Below are positions 1-7,228 of a stretch of 64,000 nucleotides of DNA, piece after piece (positions within the stretch are counted from its first letter, which is position 1; each line of letters opens with the position of its first letter). The notes beneath the pieces were generated by a model, which was not told the DNA's origin, made no database searches, and saw only the letters and a list, made by a program, of their open reading frames with translations. The position numbers were made by a program, and so were the translations under genes. The stretch comes from CATQHS01 sp965203375 (lineage in GTDB: Bacteria > Actinomycetota > Acidimicrobiia > Acidimicrobiales > Aldehydirespiratoraceae): NCBI GenBank assembly GCA_965203375.1, contig OZ241886.1, forward strand, positions 372,001 through 436,000, read 5' to 3'.

Positions 1-751
1 TTTCCTGAGATGTACCACGAATATTGAGTTCATTGCTAGTGCTAGCCGCAGCCCAGCCTAGCAGTTGGTTGAGGTTGGCAACCTTGCGTACCGCTGACAA
101 TGACAGTATGTCTCGGCGGACGACCGTATCTAGGTATGCGTTCACCCAATCGACGCGTGTGGCCATGTCAGTCAGCCCAACCATCTCAGGGTAGCCGCCG
201 CGACAGACCATCCGCATGTAATCCTCGCGTTCGAGCCCTTTATCAGAGCTAAGCTTAGCATTGCCGAATGGCTCATCAAACCACCCATCAATACAGGTAA
301 CATCGGTTTCAGACAGTTCTGCCTCTGAGAACGGCCACAGTTGATATGGAACCATGCGCCCGGCTAAAGATTCGCTTAGAACCGGGACAGTCAAGAAGTT
401 AGTCGAACCGGTAAGGAGCAATCGTCCCGGTGTATTATCTTCGTCGATCCACATCTTGATCGCTCGAACCAGAAAGTCACCGCCTCGCTGAATTTCATCG
501 ATAACGATCGGAGTATCCAGGCTAGACAAAAGACCATGAGGATCATCAAGCACATTCGTCAAAGTAGGTTGATGGTCCAACGACAAATAGCTCCCCCCAT
601 ATTTATCGATCATCATCTGAGCAAGCGTCGTCTTGCCACTCTGCCGCGGCCCATTGATCAGCACGATCCTGAAGCTCTCCAACCCCCGCTCAATCCGCCC
701 CCGAACGTGCCGATCAGTCAGCCCCCCAGCCATGCCACCCAACCGTACCAT
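1..751 (-). CDS. AAA ATPase of the DUF4143 (AAA_14) type, C-terminal part outside window
   Basis: Read by hand on the minus strand: an open frame enters from the left edge and begins at the ATG at 751 (alternatives at 733 and, in the same frame, at 820). The N-terminus carries a P-loop, NGPRQSGKTT, a Walker B-like IVIDEIQRGG, and a sensor-type LLLTGST, the pattern of the AAA_14 ATPases that usually end in a DUF4143 domain. The DUF4143-type segment starts near VCRGGYPEMV and is cut by the window edge after about 250 residues. These proteins are abundant, mobile, mostly uncharacterised ATPases, often linked to toxin-like loci. The gene is less GC-rich than the core genes here and sits beside a DarT-type toxin, which fits horizontal acquisition. 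No convincing Shine-Dalgarno decides the start, which lies inside a 23-bp repeat array. Confidence 0.85.
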   Translation of the reverse strand, partial: MVRLGGMAGGLTDRHVRGRIERGLESFRIVLINGPRQSGKTTLAQMMIDKYGGSYLSLDHQPTLTNVLDDPHGLLSSLDTPIVIDEIQRGGDFLVRAIKMWIDEDNTPGRLLLTGSTNFLTVPVLSESLAGRMVPYQLWPFSEAELSETDVTCIDGWFDEPFGNAKLSSDKGLEREDYMRMVCRGGYPEMVGLTDMATRVDWVNAYLDTVVRRDILSLSAVRKVANLNQLLGWAAASTSNELNIRGTSQE

Positions 752-820
752 TTCACCGCCCCGTAGTGTACCATTTCTCACCCCAGTAATGTACCATTCG
801 CAGACCCCATAGTGTACCAT
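745..820 (-). repeat. Four 23-bp-spaced repeats at the start of the AAA ATPase gene
   Basis: The heptamer GTACCAT (ATGGTAC on the gene's strand) occurs at 745, 768, 791 and 814, exactly 23 bp apart; the three upstream units extend to about ATGGTACACTAYGGGG. Each unit contains an ATG, and because three units are 69 bp, the first and last ATG are in frame. The array could be an operator/iteron set, or a duplicated start-codon region like others in this window. Confidence 0.8.
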
Positions 821-884
821 TTGAACCGCGGGCGCGGAGGGCTAGGCCGAGCACCAGCTAGGCCGGGGGGTGGCACGGGGGCAA

Positions 885-909
885 GGTTTTGCCGCCCCGC
901 GGCAAAACC
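885..909. terminator. Hairpin, possible bidirectional terminator
   Basis: A perfect 10-bp inverted repeat, GGTTTTGCCG and CGGCAAAACC, with a 5-nt loop. The T-run and A-run are inside the stem rather than after it, so it may be a terminator-like or protein-binding site. Confidence 0.4.
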
Positions 910-922
910 GCGCCTGTGACAG

Positions 923-968
923 GACCCGCCGGCCGGGCAAGGCAAGGGCCCAGAGGGGAGCGATCAGT
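923..968. repeat. Left copy of 46-bp imperfect direct repeat flanking the darT segment
   Basis: This segment matches 3010-3055 at roughly 40 of 46 positions, sharing blocks such as GCAAGGGCC and AGGGGAGC.ATCAGT. The right copy lies directly after the stop codon of the gene at 3068-4027. The pair brackets about 2.1 kb of lower GC, as expected for an inserted element. Confidence 0.65.
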
Positions 969-1539
969 TGACAGGACAGAGGACGGCCCGGCAACCCCGG
1001 TGCCTGGTGGGACCCGCCCGCCGAATGACGCCGAGCTACTCTGGACCTGATGCCAGCGAGAAAGCCGATGATGCCGCCATCCGCCGCAACGGGAACATCC
1101 CCGCCGAGACGCAGCGCCCGCCCAGGCTCGCCGCAGCGGCCTGCTTCATCGCTTACCACAGCATCACCACGGCGATCCCCGCGCAATCTGCTGACCGCCG
1201 GTTGCCGTGTGCGACAGCAAACAGCGCCCGCTGTTAGTCTGCCCGGCATGTCGGACCCGCGGGAACAGAGGGCATAGCCGCAGCGGCTCCCCTCGCATCG
1301 TTCGCTGGCCAGAGCACGGCTTCGCCGCCGGGCATCCAGTCCGTGATCCTGCTCAACGACGAAGAGTGGGAGCAGGCCGTGTCCAGTCCGGCTCGCGACA
1401 AGCCGGGCCTGCGGGCGTTCTTGCAGCGATTCGAGAACGCTCACAGACTAGTGAGCGGGCTCAGGCTCGGGCATCCCTCGGCTGTTGTCAGCGCACGCTC
1501 TCAGACCGTAGACGGAGTCAAGGCCGAGAAGGTGCCCTG

Positions 1540-2157
1540 TCATCTGAAGAAGAACCGAGGATTGATCTCAACATCTATGCCAATTGTCGGGTTGTTCTTT
1601 AACGCTGCAATCGCCTGTGGTGAAGGCGACACATGCGCTCCCTGTATGTATTTCGCTGGCACACAGTCAGGCACTAGCACTTCTGACAGCATGATAGATT
1701 TCAAATGTTCTCTATAGCCATCGTGTCTCTCGTGCGCCCAGTTGTCGCCTAGCACCTCATCAGCGTTGAGCGTCTCCAAGCCTTCGGCCACTCTACCGAA
1801 GTCATAGAACCGAACGCCAGACCCAGCAACGCTTCCTGCCCCAATGACCACATGCGGGATGTCTAAAACTGACGTCGACACACGGAGAACACATATGCTG
1901 TCTTCCCACCCTTCACGAAGCAGAGCATACAACATGGCGTTCCTGGCATTGATGAACAAGTTGACATACTCGTAAAGTTCCGCTCCGCTTGGGGTGAGCT
2001 TGCCGCGGCGCTGACGCACGGCTTCTTTGGCGATATCTATGTGGTCAATGGTACCGTCTGTCATATGCGACCGGCATAATATCCCTAATCTCATAATAGA
2101 CGGGACATTATGTATCGCCGTGATGTAGTGAAGTTCTGGGATGTCTGACTGCTTCAT
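1540..2157 (-). CDS. darT: DarT-family DNA ADP-ribosyltransferase toxin (DUF4433)
   Basis: A 205-residue protein with the DarT layout. The N-terminal segment has ELHYITAIHNVPSIMRLGIL (NAD-binding region of the family), residues 64-77 read YVNLFINARNAMLY (family signature YxPFYFNPRNPMLY), and the late segment LSEVLVPDCVPAKYI carries the expected catalytic glutamate at E159. Length and the aromatic C-terminal end (NPRFFFR) match intact family members. DarT enzymes ADP-ribosylate thymidine in single-stranded DNA and are normally held in check by DarG, a macrodomain protein encoded next door. No DarG can be read on either side here. Its base composition is well below that of neighbouring metabolic genes. 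The family call is firm; activity is inferred. Confidence 0.87.
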   Translation of the reverse strand: MKQSDIPELHYITAIHNVPSIMRLGILCRSHMTDGTIDHIDIAKEAVRQRRGKLTPSGAELYEYVNLFINARNAMLYALLREGWEDSICVLRVSTSVLDIPHVVIGAGSVAGSGVRFYDFGRVAEGLETLNADEVLGDNWAHERHDGYREHLKSIMLSEVLVPDCVPAKYIQGAHVSPSPQAIAALKNNPTIGIDVEINPRFFFR

Positions 2158-2521
2158 AGCGCACCTGGGAGGTAATGTCTACGCCGACAGGCTGGATTGC
2201 CCACTAGCCTGCTCGAGCTATGCTACCGGGTCCATGCGAGCAGGGCTCATCAGAAGAACGGGCCACTCGGCCGAGACGCCACGAACTGGCCGGAGAACAG
2301 CGCAAGCGCCACGACGCAGGCGAATGGCTAGAGGGGCATTGGACATCCTGCATCTAGGCTCGACGATCTGCGCTGACGATCTCGGCTGTTTCTGAGATGA
2401 CCTCCGACTGCGACCGGTTTGACCGTCATGTGCATTACCTGTTGATGGCCTGCCGGATGCTGACCGTTGGCGGCGACGAACATATGCTGGCCAAACAGAT
2501 AGACCCTACTGGGCTACAAAT
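2158..2521. other. Stretch without a recognisable gene
   Basis: Upstream of darT. A 47-codon open frame starts at the ATG at 2397 but is out of frame with the next open segment and matches nothing I know. The frame of the 2522 ORF is open back to about 2423 (reading DADRWRRRTYAGQTDRPYW), so that gene may begin further upstream with an unusual start or be decayed. Confidence 0.4.
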
Positions 2522-2875
2522 GTGTTCTCCGCTTGCTTGAGCCAAATGCGAACAGCCCGAGACATGCGGTCGTGTATCAAAGGCGAACGACGCGAAGATA
2601 TTGAGCGCTTCTATCAAGCGCCTCCCCCTACCGAAGCAATCTTCGACAAGATATTTGAACGGTTCGGCAAGGGGCCTAATCGCTACAAGCGCTACATCCG
2701 TTATCTACTGACCGGCTGCGATGCACTGACCTCCGGCGGCGGCGTGCCTAGCCTGGCCGCCCGACTGGAGATGAAACCCTGGGAGATGAAAGGCACACTA
2801 TCCCCAGCCCACCATATACTTGCCGCGGCTGGGCAAATACACGCCTGCCTCTTCCCTGCAACTAGCAACAGATGA
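2522..2875 (+). CDS. Hypothetical protein, possibly truncated
   Basis: A GTG-initiated frame of 117 residues, or somewhat longer if it starts upstream of 2522. Composition is protein-like, with a charged helical segment (KGERREDIERFYQ, then AIFDKIFERFGKGPNRYKRY) followed by LLTGCDALTSGGGV. I do not recognise a family. It lies inside the lower-GC darT segment and ends about 130 bp before the right flanking repeat, so it is probably cargo or a fragment of that insertion. Confidence 0.35.
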   Translation: MFSACLSQMRTARDMRSCIKGERREDIERFYQAPPPTEAIFDKIFERFGKGPNRYKRYIRYLLTGCDALTSGGGVPSLAARLEMKPWEMKGTLSPAHHILAAAGQIHACLFPATSNR

Positions 2876-3009
2876 CCACTGGGCTTCACTTTGGTGCCCA
2901 GTGGAGCTAGCCACTCAGTTGGATAGGCGAGGCGCGGATTGACGACCTTCGATCCTCTCTCTGCAGTCCCGCACCGTGTCTACTGGTCAGACAGTCCGCC
3001 CAGACATAC

Positions 3010-3055
3010 GACCCGTCGGGCCGGGCAGAGCAAGGGCCAAAGGGGAGCAATCAGT
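3010..3055. repeat. Right copy of 46-bp imperfect direct repeat flanking the darT segment
   Basis: Partner of 923-968. It lies 12 bp beyond the stop codon of the calycin-like gene (minus strand), so this copy probably marks the ancestral chromosome and the left copy the duplicated edge. Confidence 0.65.
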
Positions 3056-3067
3056 CGTGAGAGAGAT

Positions 3068-4027
3068 TCAGTCGGGGTTCCAGGTGAGGGGGCCGAACAC
3101 GATCCGGGTCAAGACGCCGCCCTCGTAGAGCTTCCAGGCCACGGCCATGGTGTAGTCGTCGTCGATGAAGAACTCCCGGCCCTCGATCCGCATCGGATCG
3201 GCGCAGTGGTACTGGGTGGTGTAAAGGGCCCGGCCGTAGGCGATGGCATTGCCGTGCAGGTCGCCCCCGTCGTAGGTGTGGCGGTTGCCGATCCGGGTCC
3301 GGGCGTAGGCGAAGGACCGGTCCAGCGCGCCGCTCATCGTCCAGGTCTGCTCGGCATGCACCAGATCGACCGGGGAGTGGCGGATCTCCACCTGCGCCGT
3401 CCCCTCCTGGCGCCGGTCGGCGCCGAACACGTCGCAGGTTCCGGCCCAGGTCCCGGCGGCGCGGTCGGGCAGGACGTGGGGCCGGGCCGACATCTCCCTC
3501 TCCCGCTCCAGGAAGGCGTCGACGGCCGCCCTGGTCTCCGGGTTGGTGTCGTAGTCGAAGGCTTTGCGGTAGACGCCGTTGAAGACGGCCACGATGGTCG
3601 GCCCCTCGTACAGCAGCGAGGAGTAGACCTGGGTCGTGTCGTCGGGGAGGATCTGGTTGACGGTGTTCAGCCCGGCCCGCCACGCCGGCGAGTAGTAGTG
3701 GGAGTCGACCAGGGCCCCGTAGGGGTGGCCGGCCCCGTAGAAGTCGGGGCCGAGGTAGATCCGGTGGCTGCCGGTGTCGTTCACCCCGAAGGCGAACCGG
3801 GTGGCCTCGAACCGGTTCCGCAGCGGCCCGGTGTTCATGAAGTTGCAGTCCATGTAGTAGGTGGTGGTTCCGTCTTCGAAGACGCTGGACCGGCTCACCT
3901 TGTTGAACCCGGTGTGGGTGCCGTCGGCGTCGAACACCGCGGGCAGGCCGAACCACTCGCCGGTGATGCGCTTCTGCCACTCGCTGGGCTCGGCGGGCTC
4001 CGTCTCGGCCCGGTTCTGGTCGGACAT
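3068..4027 (-). CDS. Duplicated calycin/lipocalin-like protein of unknown function
   Basis: A 319-residue soluble protein, last gene of the left operon. Two similar halves are visible: each opens with a GxWxG-type motif followed by an acidic glycine turn and a beta-rich stretch (TGEWFGLPAVFDADGTHTG near residue 22; AGTWAGTCDVFGADRRQEG near residue 192). GxW-type openings followed by strand-rich sequence are typical of calycins (lipocalins, nitrobindin, CpcT-like bilin lyases), which bind hydrophobic ligands or tetrapyrroles. I cannot name a family. Position downstream of RCCR-like and PaO-like genes suggests a tetrapyrrole or catabolite binder, but this is inference. There is no signal peptide, so it should be cytoplasmic. 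The start ATG at 4027 follows the upstream stop by about 80 bp. Confidence 0.75.
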   Translation of the reverse strand: MSDQNRAETEPAEPSEWQKRITGEWFGLPAVFDADGTHTGFNKVSRSSVFEDGTTTYYMDCNFMNTGPLRNRFEATRFAFGVNDTGSHRIYLGPDFYGAGHPYGALVDSHYYSPAWRAGLNTVNQILPDDTTQVYSSLLYEGPTIVAVFNGVYRKAFDYDTNPETRAAVDAFLEREREMSARPHVLPDRAAGTWAGTCDVFGADRRQEGTAQVEIRHSPVDLVHAEQTWTMSGALDRSFAYARTRIGNRHTYDGGDLHGNAIAYGRALYTTQYHCADPMRIEGREFFIDDDYTMAVAWKLYEGGVLTRIVFGPLTWNPD

Positions 4028-4108
4028 GTTGATTTCCTTCGGTCGGGAGGACTGGGTCTCGGGTCGGGTTCGGCTCGGGCTGAGTGGCCGGGGTGGCCTC
4101 CGGCCGGG

Positions 4109-4837
4109 CTAGGCCGGGGCCTCGCCGCGGCCGGCGGTGCGCAGGCTGTGGCGGATGGCAGCGCTGGTCTCGGGGCCGAGGAGCCGGTCCACCTGGGCCC
4201 AGACCGGGTCGACCTCGGGGTTGAAGACGGCGGCCCGGTTGCGGCGGTCCCGCTCGGCCAGCTCGGCCGGGCCGACCCCTTCCAGGGCCTCCTCCGGCAC
4301 GCCTTGCGAGGCCAGGCCGATCCAGTGGTCGCGGTAGGCCGCCACCGTCGGCCCGATGGCGGCGAACCCGGCCTCGTCGGCCCGGTGGGCCAGCATCCAG
4401 GTCGACATGAGCTGCCACTGGAGTTCTGACAGATGGGCCGGGGTCAGCCCCTTGATCCGGGCGGCGGCGGCCCGGGCCTCGGTGAGGGGCTCGTAGCAGT
4501 GCCGCAGGTACCCCAGGGAGGCGCCGGGGTCGACCCTGGGGATGAGGTCCAAGTGGAAGGCGTAGTGGGGCCCGGCCAGCACCGAGTCCACCGTGAAGTG
4601 GGGGACCGCGCTCTGGGGCGGGGAGAAGGCGAAGACCATGTGGCTGTCGAGCCCGATGGCCTCCACGGTCATGCCCACGTAGACCAGGCTGGCCCGCTCG
4701 CCGTCCAGCACCCGGTGGGCCCCGACCCGGCCGCCGTCGAGCGCGCTCACCAGGTCGGCGTCGTGGGTCTCGGCCAGATCGAGGGCCTCGGCGATGACCC
4801 CGATCGTCTCCGAGGCCAAGTCCCAGGTGAGGCTCAT
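4109..4837 (-). CDS. RCCR/ferredoxin-dependent bilin reductase-like protein
   Basis: A 242-residue protein. The core segment VPHFTVDSVLAGPHYAFHLD followed by LIPRVD resembles the strand-turn-strand region of the ferredoxin-dependent bilin reductase / red chlorophyll catabolite reductase fold, where APHxxxE...LDLxPR is typical. The C-terminal helix region (ERDRRNRAAVFNPEVDPVW) resembles the tail of RCCR proteins. It also resembles, distantly, the larger RCCR-like protein two genes upstream (PHF..., V.YVPR.D). Family placement rests on remembered motif patterns, not a search. It is the third gene of a four-gene operon, 64 bp after the Rieske gene. If the assignment holds, it would reduce an open-chain tetrapyrrole using ferredoxin. 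Alternative: an unrelated alpha/beta protein of unknown function. Confidence 0.55.
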   Translation of the reverse strand: MSLTWDLASETIGVIAEALDLAETHDADLVSALDGGRVGAHRVLDGERASLVYVGMTVEAIGLDSHMVFAFSPPQSAVPHFTVDSVLAGPHYAFHLDLIPRVDPGASLGYLRHCYEPLTEARAAAARIKGLTPAHLSELQWQLMSTWMLAHRADEAGFAAIGPTVAAYRDHWIGLASQGVPEEALEGVGPAELAERDRRNRAAVFNPEVDPVWAQVDRLLGPETSAAIRHSLRTAGRGEAPA

Positions 4838-4901
4838 TCCGCCGCCGCCCAGTCCGTCGCCCGATACGCCGCAGTTCGATCCGCGGCCGCTTGGTCCGGG
4901 C

Positions 4902-6068
4902 TCATTCGGCCGGGCTTGCCGCTGCGGGCGTCACCGCGGGGAACACCCAACCGTCGGACCGGTCCGGGTCGTCGGGTCCGTCGGCCCGGGCCGGCGAGGG
5001 GATCACCCAGGCCCGGTGGGCGGCCTCGGCCCCGGAGGGGGCGCCCAGCCCCAGGCCCCGGTCCAGGCAGTCCTGGCGCCAGCGGCGGTAGGCCAACTGG
5101 ATCGAGTCCGACTTGACGTGCAGCTCGGCGGCCAGGTCGAAGGGCAGCAGCTCCGGGCGCTGGCCCTCGACCGTGGGCCGGTCCTCGGCGAAGATCTTCA
5201 GCGTCCGCCGGATGGAGTCGCGGTCGGCCCACTTGCCGGTGAAGAAGTCGCGCAGCATGCAGAACTTGGAGACGGTGCGGTGCTCGTCCACCGGGACCGC
5301 CGCGGTGTAGATCCTGATCTCGCCCAGCGGCGGCCGCACGATCAACAGCGACACATTGGGCGGGTAGAAGCCGGTGGTGGTGCGCACCGGGGGCCGCTCG
5401 CCCTTGGTCCGGTAGACCTTCGACCAGATGCCGCTGGGGGCGGGCGGGTCCAGGTCCACCGTGGCGGTCACCGAGACCAGGTGGTCGCCCTCCTTCTCCC
5501 GGACGACCTCGAAGTCGTGTATCTCGGGCTTGTCGGAGTTGCCGAACGACCCGGCGTGAACGAACGGCGTGTGGGCGATGTCCACCGCGTTCTCCAGCAC
5601 CCGGTCGTAGTTGGCCTGCCACTCGAAGGTCCCGGTCACGGCCCGGCAGCCCTCCCGGCGGGCCTCGGGCCCGTCGTCGAGCCCGTCTAGGGCGGGCAGC
5701 GGCGGCCGGTCCTCCTCGGCGGCGTCGCCCAGGAAGACCCACACGAAGCCGTAGCGCTCGACGCAGGGGTAGGTGTCGATCCGGGCCTTGCGGGGGATGG
5801 GGGCGTCGGGCCGGTTGGCCGGGATCTTCACGCACCGGCCGGACGGGTCGTACTGCCAGCCGTGGTAGGGGCACTCCAAGCAGTCGCCCACCACCCGGCC
5901 CCCCGACAGGGCCCCGCCCCGGTGAACGCACAGGTCGGAGTGGGCATGCACCGCCCCGTCCGAGGACCGGTACAGCACCAGGTCGTGGCCGTGAACCGGC
6001 ACCCGTATCGGCCCGTCGCCCACCGCCGCGCCGAACTCGACGGCGTACCACTGATCCTTTATCAACAC
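4902..6068 (-). CDS. Rieske non-heme iron oxygenase, pheophorbide a oxygenase-like
   Basis: A 388-residue oxygenase alpha subunit. The Rieske [2Fe-2S] ligands are C47-x-H49 and C66-x2-H69 (CVHRGG...CPYHGW). The mononuclear iron site is D163, H166 and H171 in AVDIAHTPFVH. The GTG at 6068 places the standard N-terminus (MLIKDQWYAVEF) and follows a GAGG-type site. This is the PaO/vanillate-demethylase class, which needs a separate reductase/ferredoxin. In plants PaO opens the macrocycle of pheophorbide a and RCCR reduces the product; here the gene directly follows an RCCR-like gene. Unlike plant PaO it lacks a C-terminal membrane anchor. The oxygenase class is certain; the substrate is inferred from context. 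It could instead act on an aromatic compound. Confidence 0.9.
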   Translation of the reverse strand: MLIKDQWYAVEFGAAVGDGPIRVPVHGHDLVLYRSSDGAVHAHSDLCVHRGGALSGGRVVGDCLECPYHGWQYDPSGRCVKIPANRPDAPIPRKARIDTYPCVERYGFVWVFLGDAAEEDRPPLPALDGLDDGPEARREGCRAVTGTFEWQANYDRVLENAVDIAHTPFVHAGSFGNSDKPEIHDFEVVREKEGDHLVSVTATVDLDPPAPSGIWSKVYRTKGERPPVRTTTGFYPPNVSLLIVRPPLGEIRIYTAAVPVDEHRTVSKFCMLRDFFTGKWADRDSIRRTLKIFAEDRPTVEGQRPELLPFDLAAELHVKSDSIQLAYRRWRQDCLDRGLGLGAPSGAEAAHRAWVIPSPARADGPDDPDRSDGWVFPAVTPAAASPAE

Positions 6069-6088
6069 GTTGGCCTCGCTTCCCTCGG

Positions 6089-6958
6089 TTATGCCCCTCC
6101 GCCGGCGGCCGCCTCCGGGCTCGCCGGCGGCCCACCTTCCGGCGCCGGCGCTTCGCCCGGTCGGGGGAGGAGGCGGCCGCCCCCCCAGAGGGCCCGCACC
6201 AGCCGGTCGGTCATCTCCTGGCCGAAGAAGCGTACGCCCATGACGTTGGCCGGGTCCCGCTCGGCCACGTTGCGCCGCCGGGCCAGGTCCTCGTCGGCCA
6301 ATGCGCCCCGCCGGTCCGGGTCGGTGGGCTCGGCCTCGTCCACGTGGCCCAGCCACCGGTCGAGGCGGTCGTGGGCCAGGGACCGGATCTGCTCGAGCCG
6401 CTCCTCGGCGGCCTCGGTGGTGAAGCACAGGGCGACGTGGGACAGCGCCTGGCGGACGTACAGGGACTTGGAGGTGAACGGGATCAGGCCGGGATCGGCC
6501 CGGATCTCCAGGAACTGCCGGTTGAGCGGGCCGTAATACCGGTCGAGGGCCTCGGTGTCGACCATCAGGTCCGAGCGGGGCACGTAGTCGACGTAGAACC
6601 ACAGGTCGGGCAGCGTCCCGCAGGCGAACCCGAAGTGGGGCACCTCGACGTGGGGCCCCAGCCAGGCGGTGACGTGCATGTTGGTGAACCCCCGCAGCGG
6701 GTTCCCGATCCAACTGTGTACCAGCCAGTCGATCTCGGGGCCGGCGTAGGCGTTCAGGCTCCCGGCCGGGTATTCCCCGTCGGCGGCCCGGTACGACTCG
6801 AAGTCGTCGGTGCTGGGGTCCCGGGTCAGCTTGAAGCGGCCGCGGATCTTGGCCATCAGCTCCTCGGTGGTGGCCCACAGATGATCGACGATGGCGGTGG
6901 TGTTCCGCTCCGCCCGCCTGTCGAAGATCTCCTCGACTCCCTCGAGCGTCTCGCGCAT
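6089..6958 (-). CDS. Red chlorophyll catabolite reductase (RCCR)-like protein
   Basis: First gene of the left operon, 289 residues from the ATG at 6958; a longer frame reaches 7060 but would swallow the palindrome at 7002-7018. The protein follows the RCCR pattern: AGSLNAYAGPEIDWLVHSWI near residues 65-84, EVPHFGF near 105, VDYVPRSDL near 123-131, TSKSLYVRQALS further on, and a C-terminal ALADEDLARRR...FFGQEMTDR segment resembling the tail of plant RCCR. Plant RCCR (ACD2) reduces red chlorophyll catabolite with ferredoxin after PaO opens the ring; it is a relative of bilin reductases. I could not establish whether the catalytic acidic residues are kept. Its pairing with a PaO-like Rieske gene 20 bp downstream is the strongest context in the cluster. 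Confidence 0.75.
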   Translation of the reverse strand: MRETLEGVEEIFDRRAERNTTAIVDHLWATTEELMAKIRGRFKLTRDPSTDDFESYRAADGEYPAGSLNAYAGPEIDWLVHSWIGNPLRGFTNMHVTAWLGPHVEVPHFGFACGTLPDLWFYVDYVPRSDLMVDTEALDRYYGPLNRQFLEIRADPGLIPFTSKSLYVRQALSHVALCFTTEAAEERLEQIRSLAHDRLDRWLGHVDEAEPTDPDRRGALADEDLARRRNVAERDPANVMGVRFFGQEMTDRLVRALWGGGRLLPRPGEAPAPEGGPPASPEAAAGGGA

Positions 6959-7001
6959 TAGTGCAACCTGTGGTAGGGGGCGGGGCTTGGCGGCCCGGCT
7001 G

Positions 7002-7018
7002 GTTCCGCTGAGCGGAAC
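7002..7018. promoter_or_regulatory. Perfect 17-bp palindrome, candidate IclR operator
   Basis: GTTCCGCTGAGCGGAAC reads as 8-bp arms around a central G, between the divergent RCCR-like and CitE-like operons. A further half-site, GTTCCG, follows at 7022. A 15/17 match lies at 41695-41711 before an iclR-type gene. Size and TTCCGC/GCGGAA core fit IclR-family operators. Confidence 0.7.
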
Positions 7019-7228
7019 GATGTTCCGACCAACGGTAGGAGGCAAGGCCGCCGATGTCAACGGCTCGCCGCTGGCGCGTGGCAGGCAGGGTGCCGCCTCG
7101 CTGGGATGCGCCAGCCGTCAAGGCACTGCTGGCCGTGAATGCGTCACTGGCCGCAGCCCGCTGCCAGCCGTCCAGGTGCCGCTGGCCGTGGCCCGCCGGC
7201 GGCCGGGTCCGCCTAGCCTGGCCGGGCC

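Larger units (their letters stand above)
752..1539. other. Gene-poor stretch between AAA ATPase and darT
   Basis: No convincing gene. It holds a hairpin at 885-909 and one copy of a long direct repeat at 923-968. A short plus-strand open segment at about 1342-1460 (starting VILLNDEEWEQ) reads like protein for about 40 residues but has no family match I recognise and then loses coding character where it runs opposite darT; it may be a gene remnant. No macrodomain (DarG) could be read here in any frame. Confidence 0.5.

Noticed and set aside
745..820. CRISPR-like repeats
   Set aside because: The 23-bp period leaves no room for spacers and the units overlap a gene start.
842..1444. Minus-strand open frame downstream of darT as a candidate darG
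   Set aside because: No macrodomain motifs (no GGGV.GAI-type loop) and a random Arg/Gly-rich composition.
1343..1717. Plus-strand frame opposite the darT 3-prime end
   Set aside because: Only its first 40 codons look protein-like and the rest is antisense to darT; kept only as a possible remnant in the gap entry.
2939..4429. Long plus-strand open frame of almost 500 codons
   Set aside because: It runs antisense to two well-supported minus-strand genes and its translation is Gly/Val/Arg/Pro-rich, the usual shadow of high-GC coding DNA.
6969..7121. N-terminal extension of the RCCR-like protein or a longer fused frame reaching 7121
   Set aside because: It would place the 7002-7018 palindrome inside coding sequence; the ATG at 6958 gives the conserved start and leaves a normal divergent promoter.
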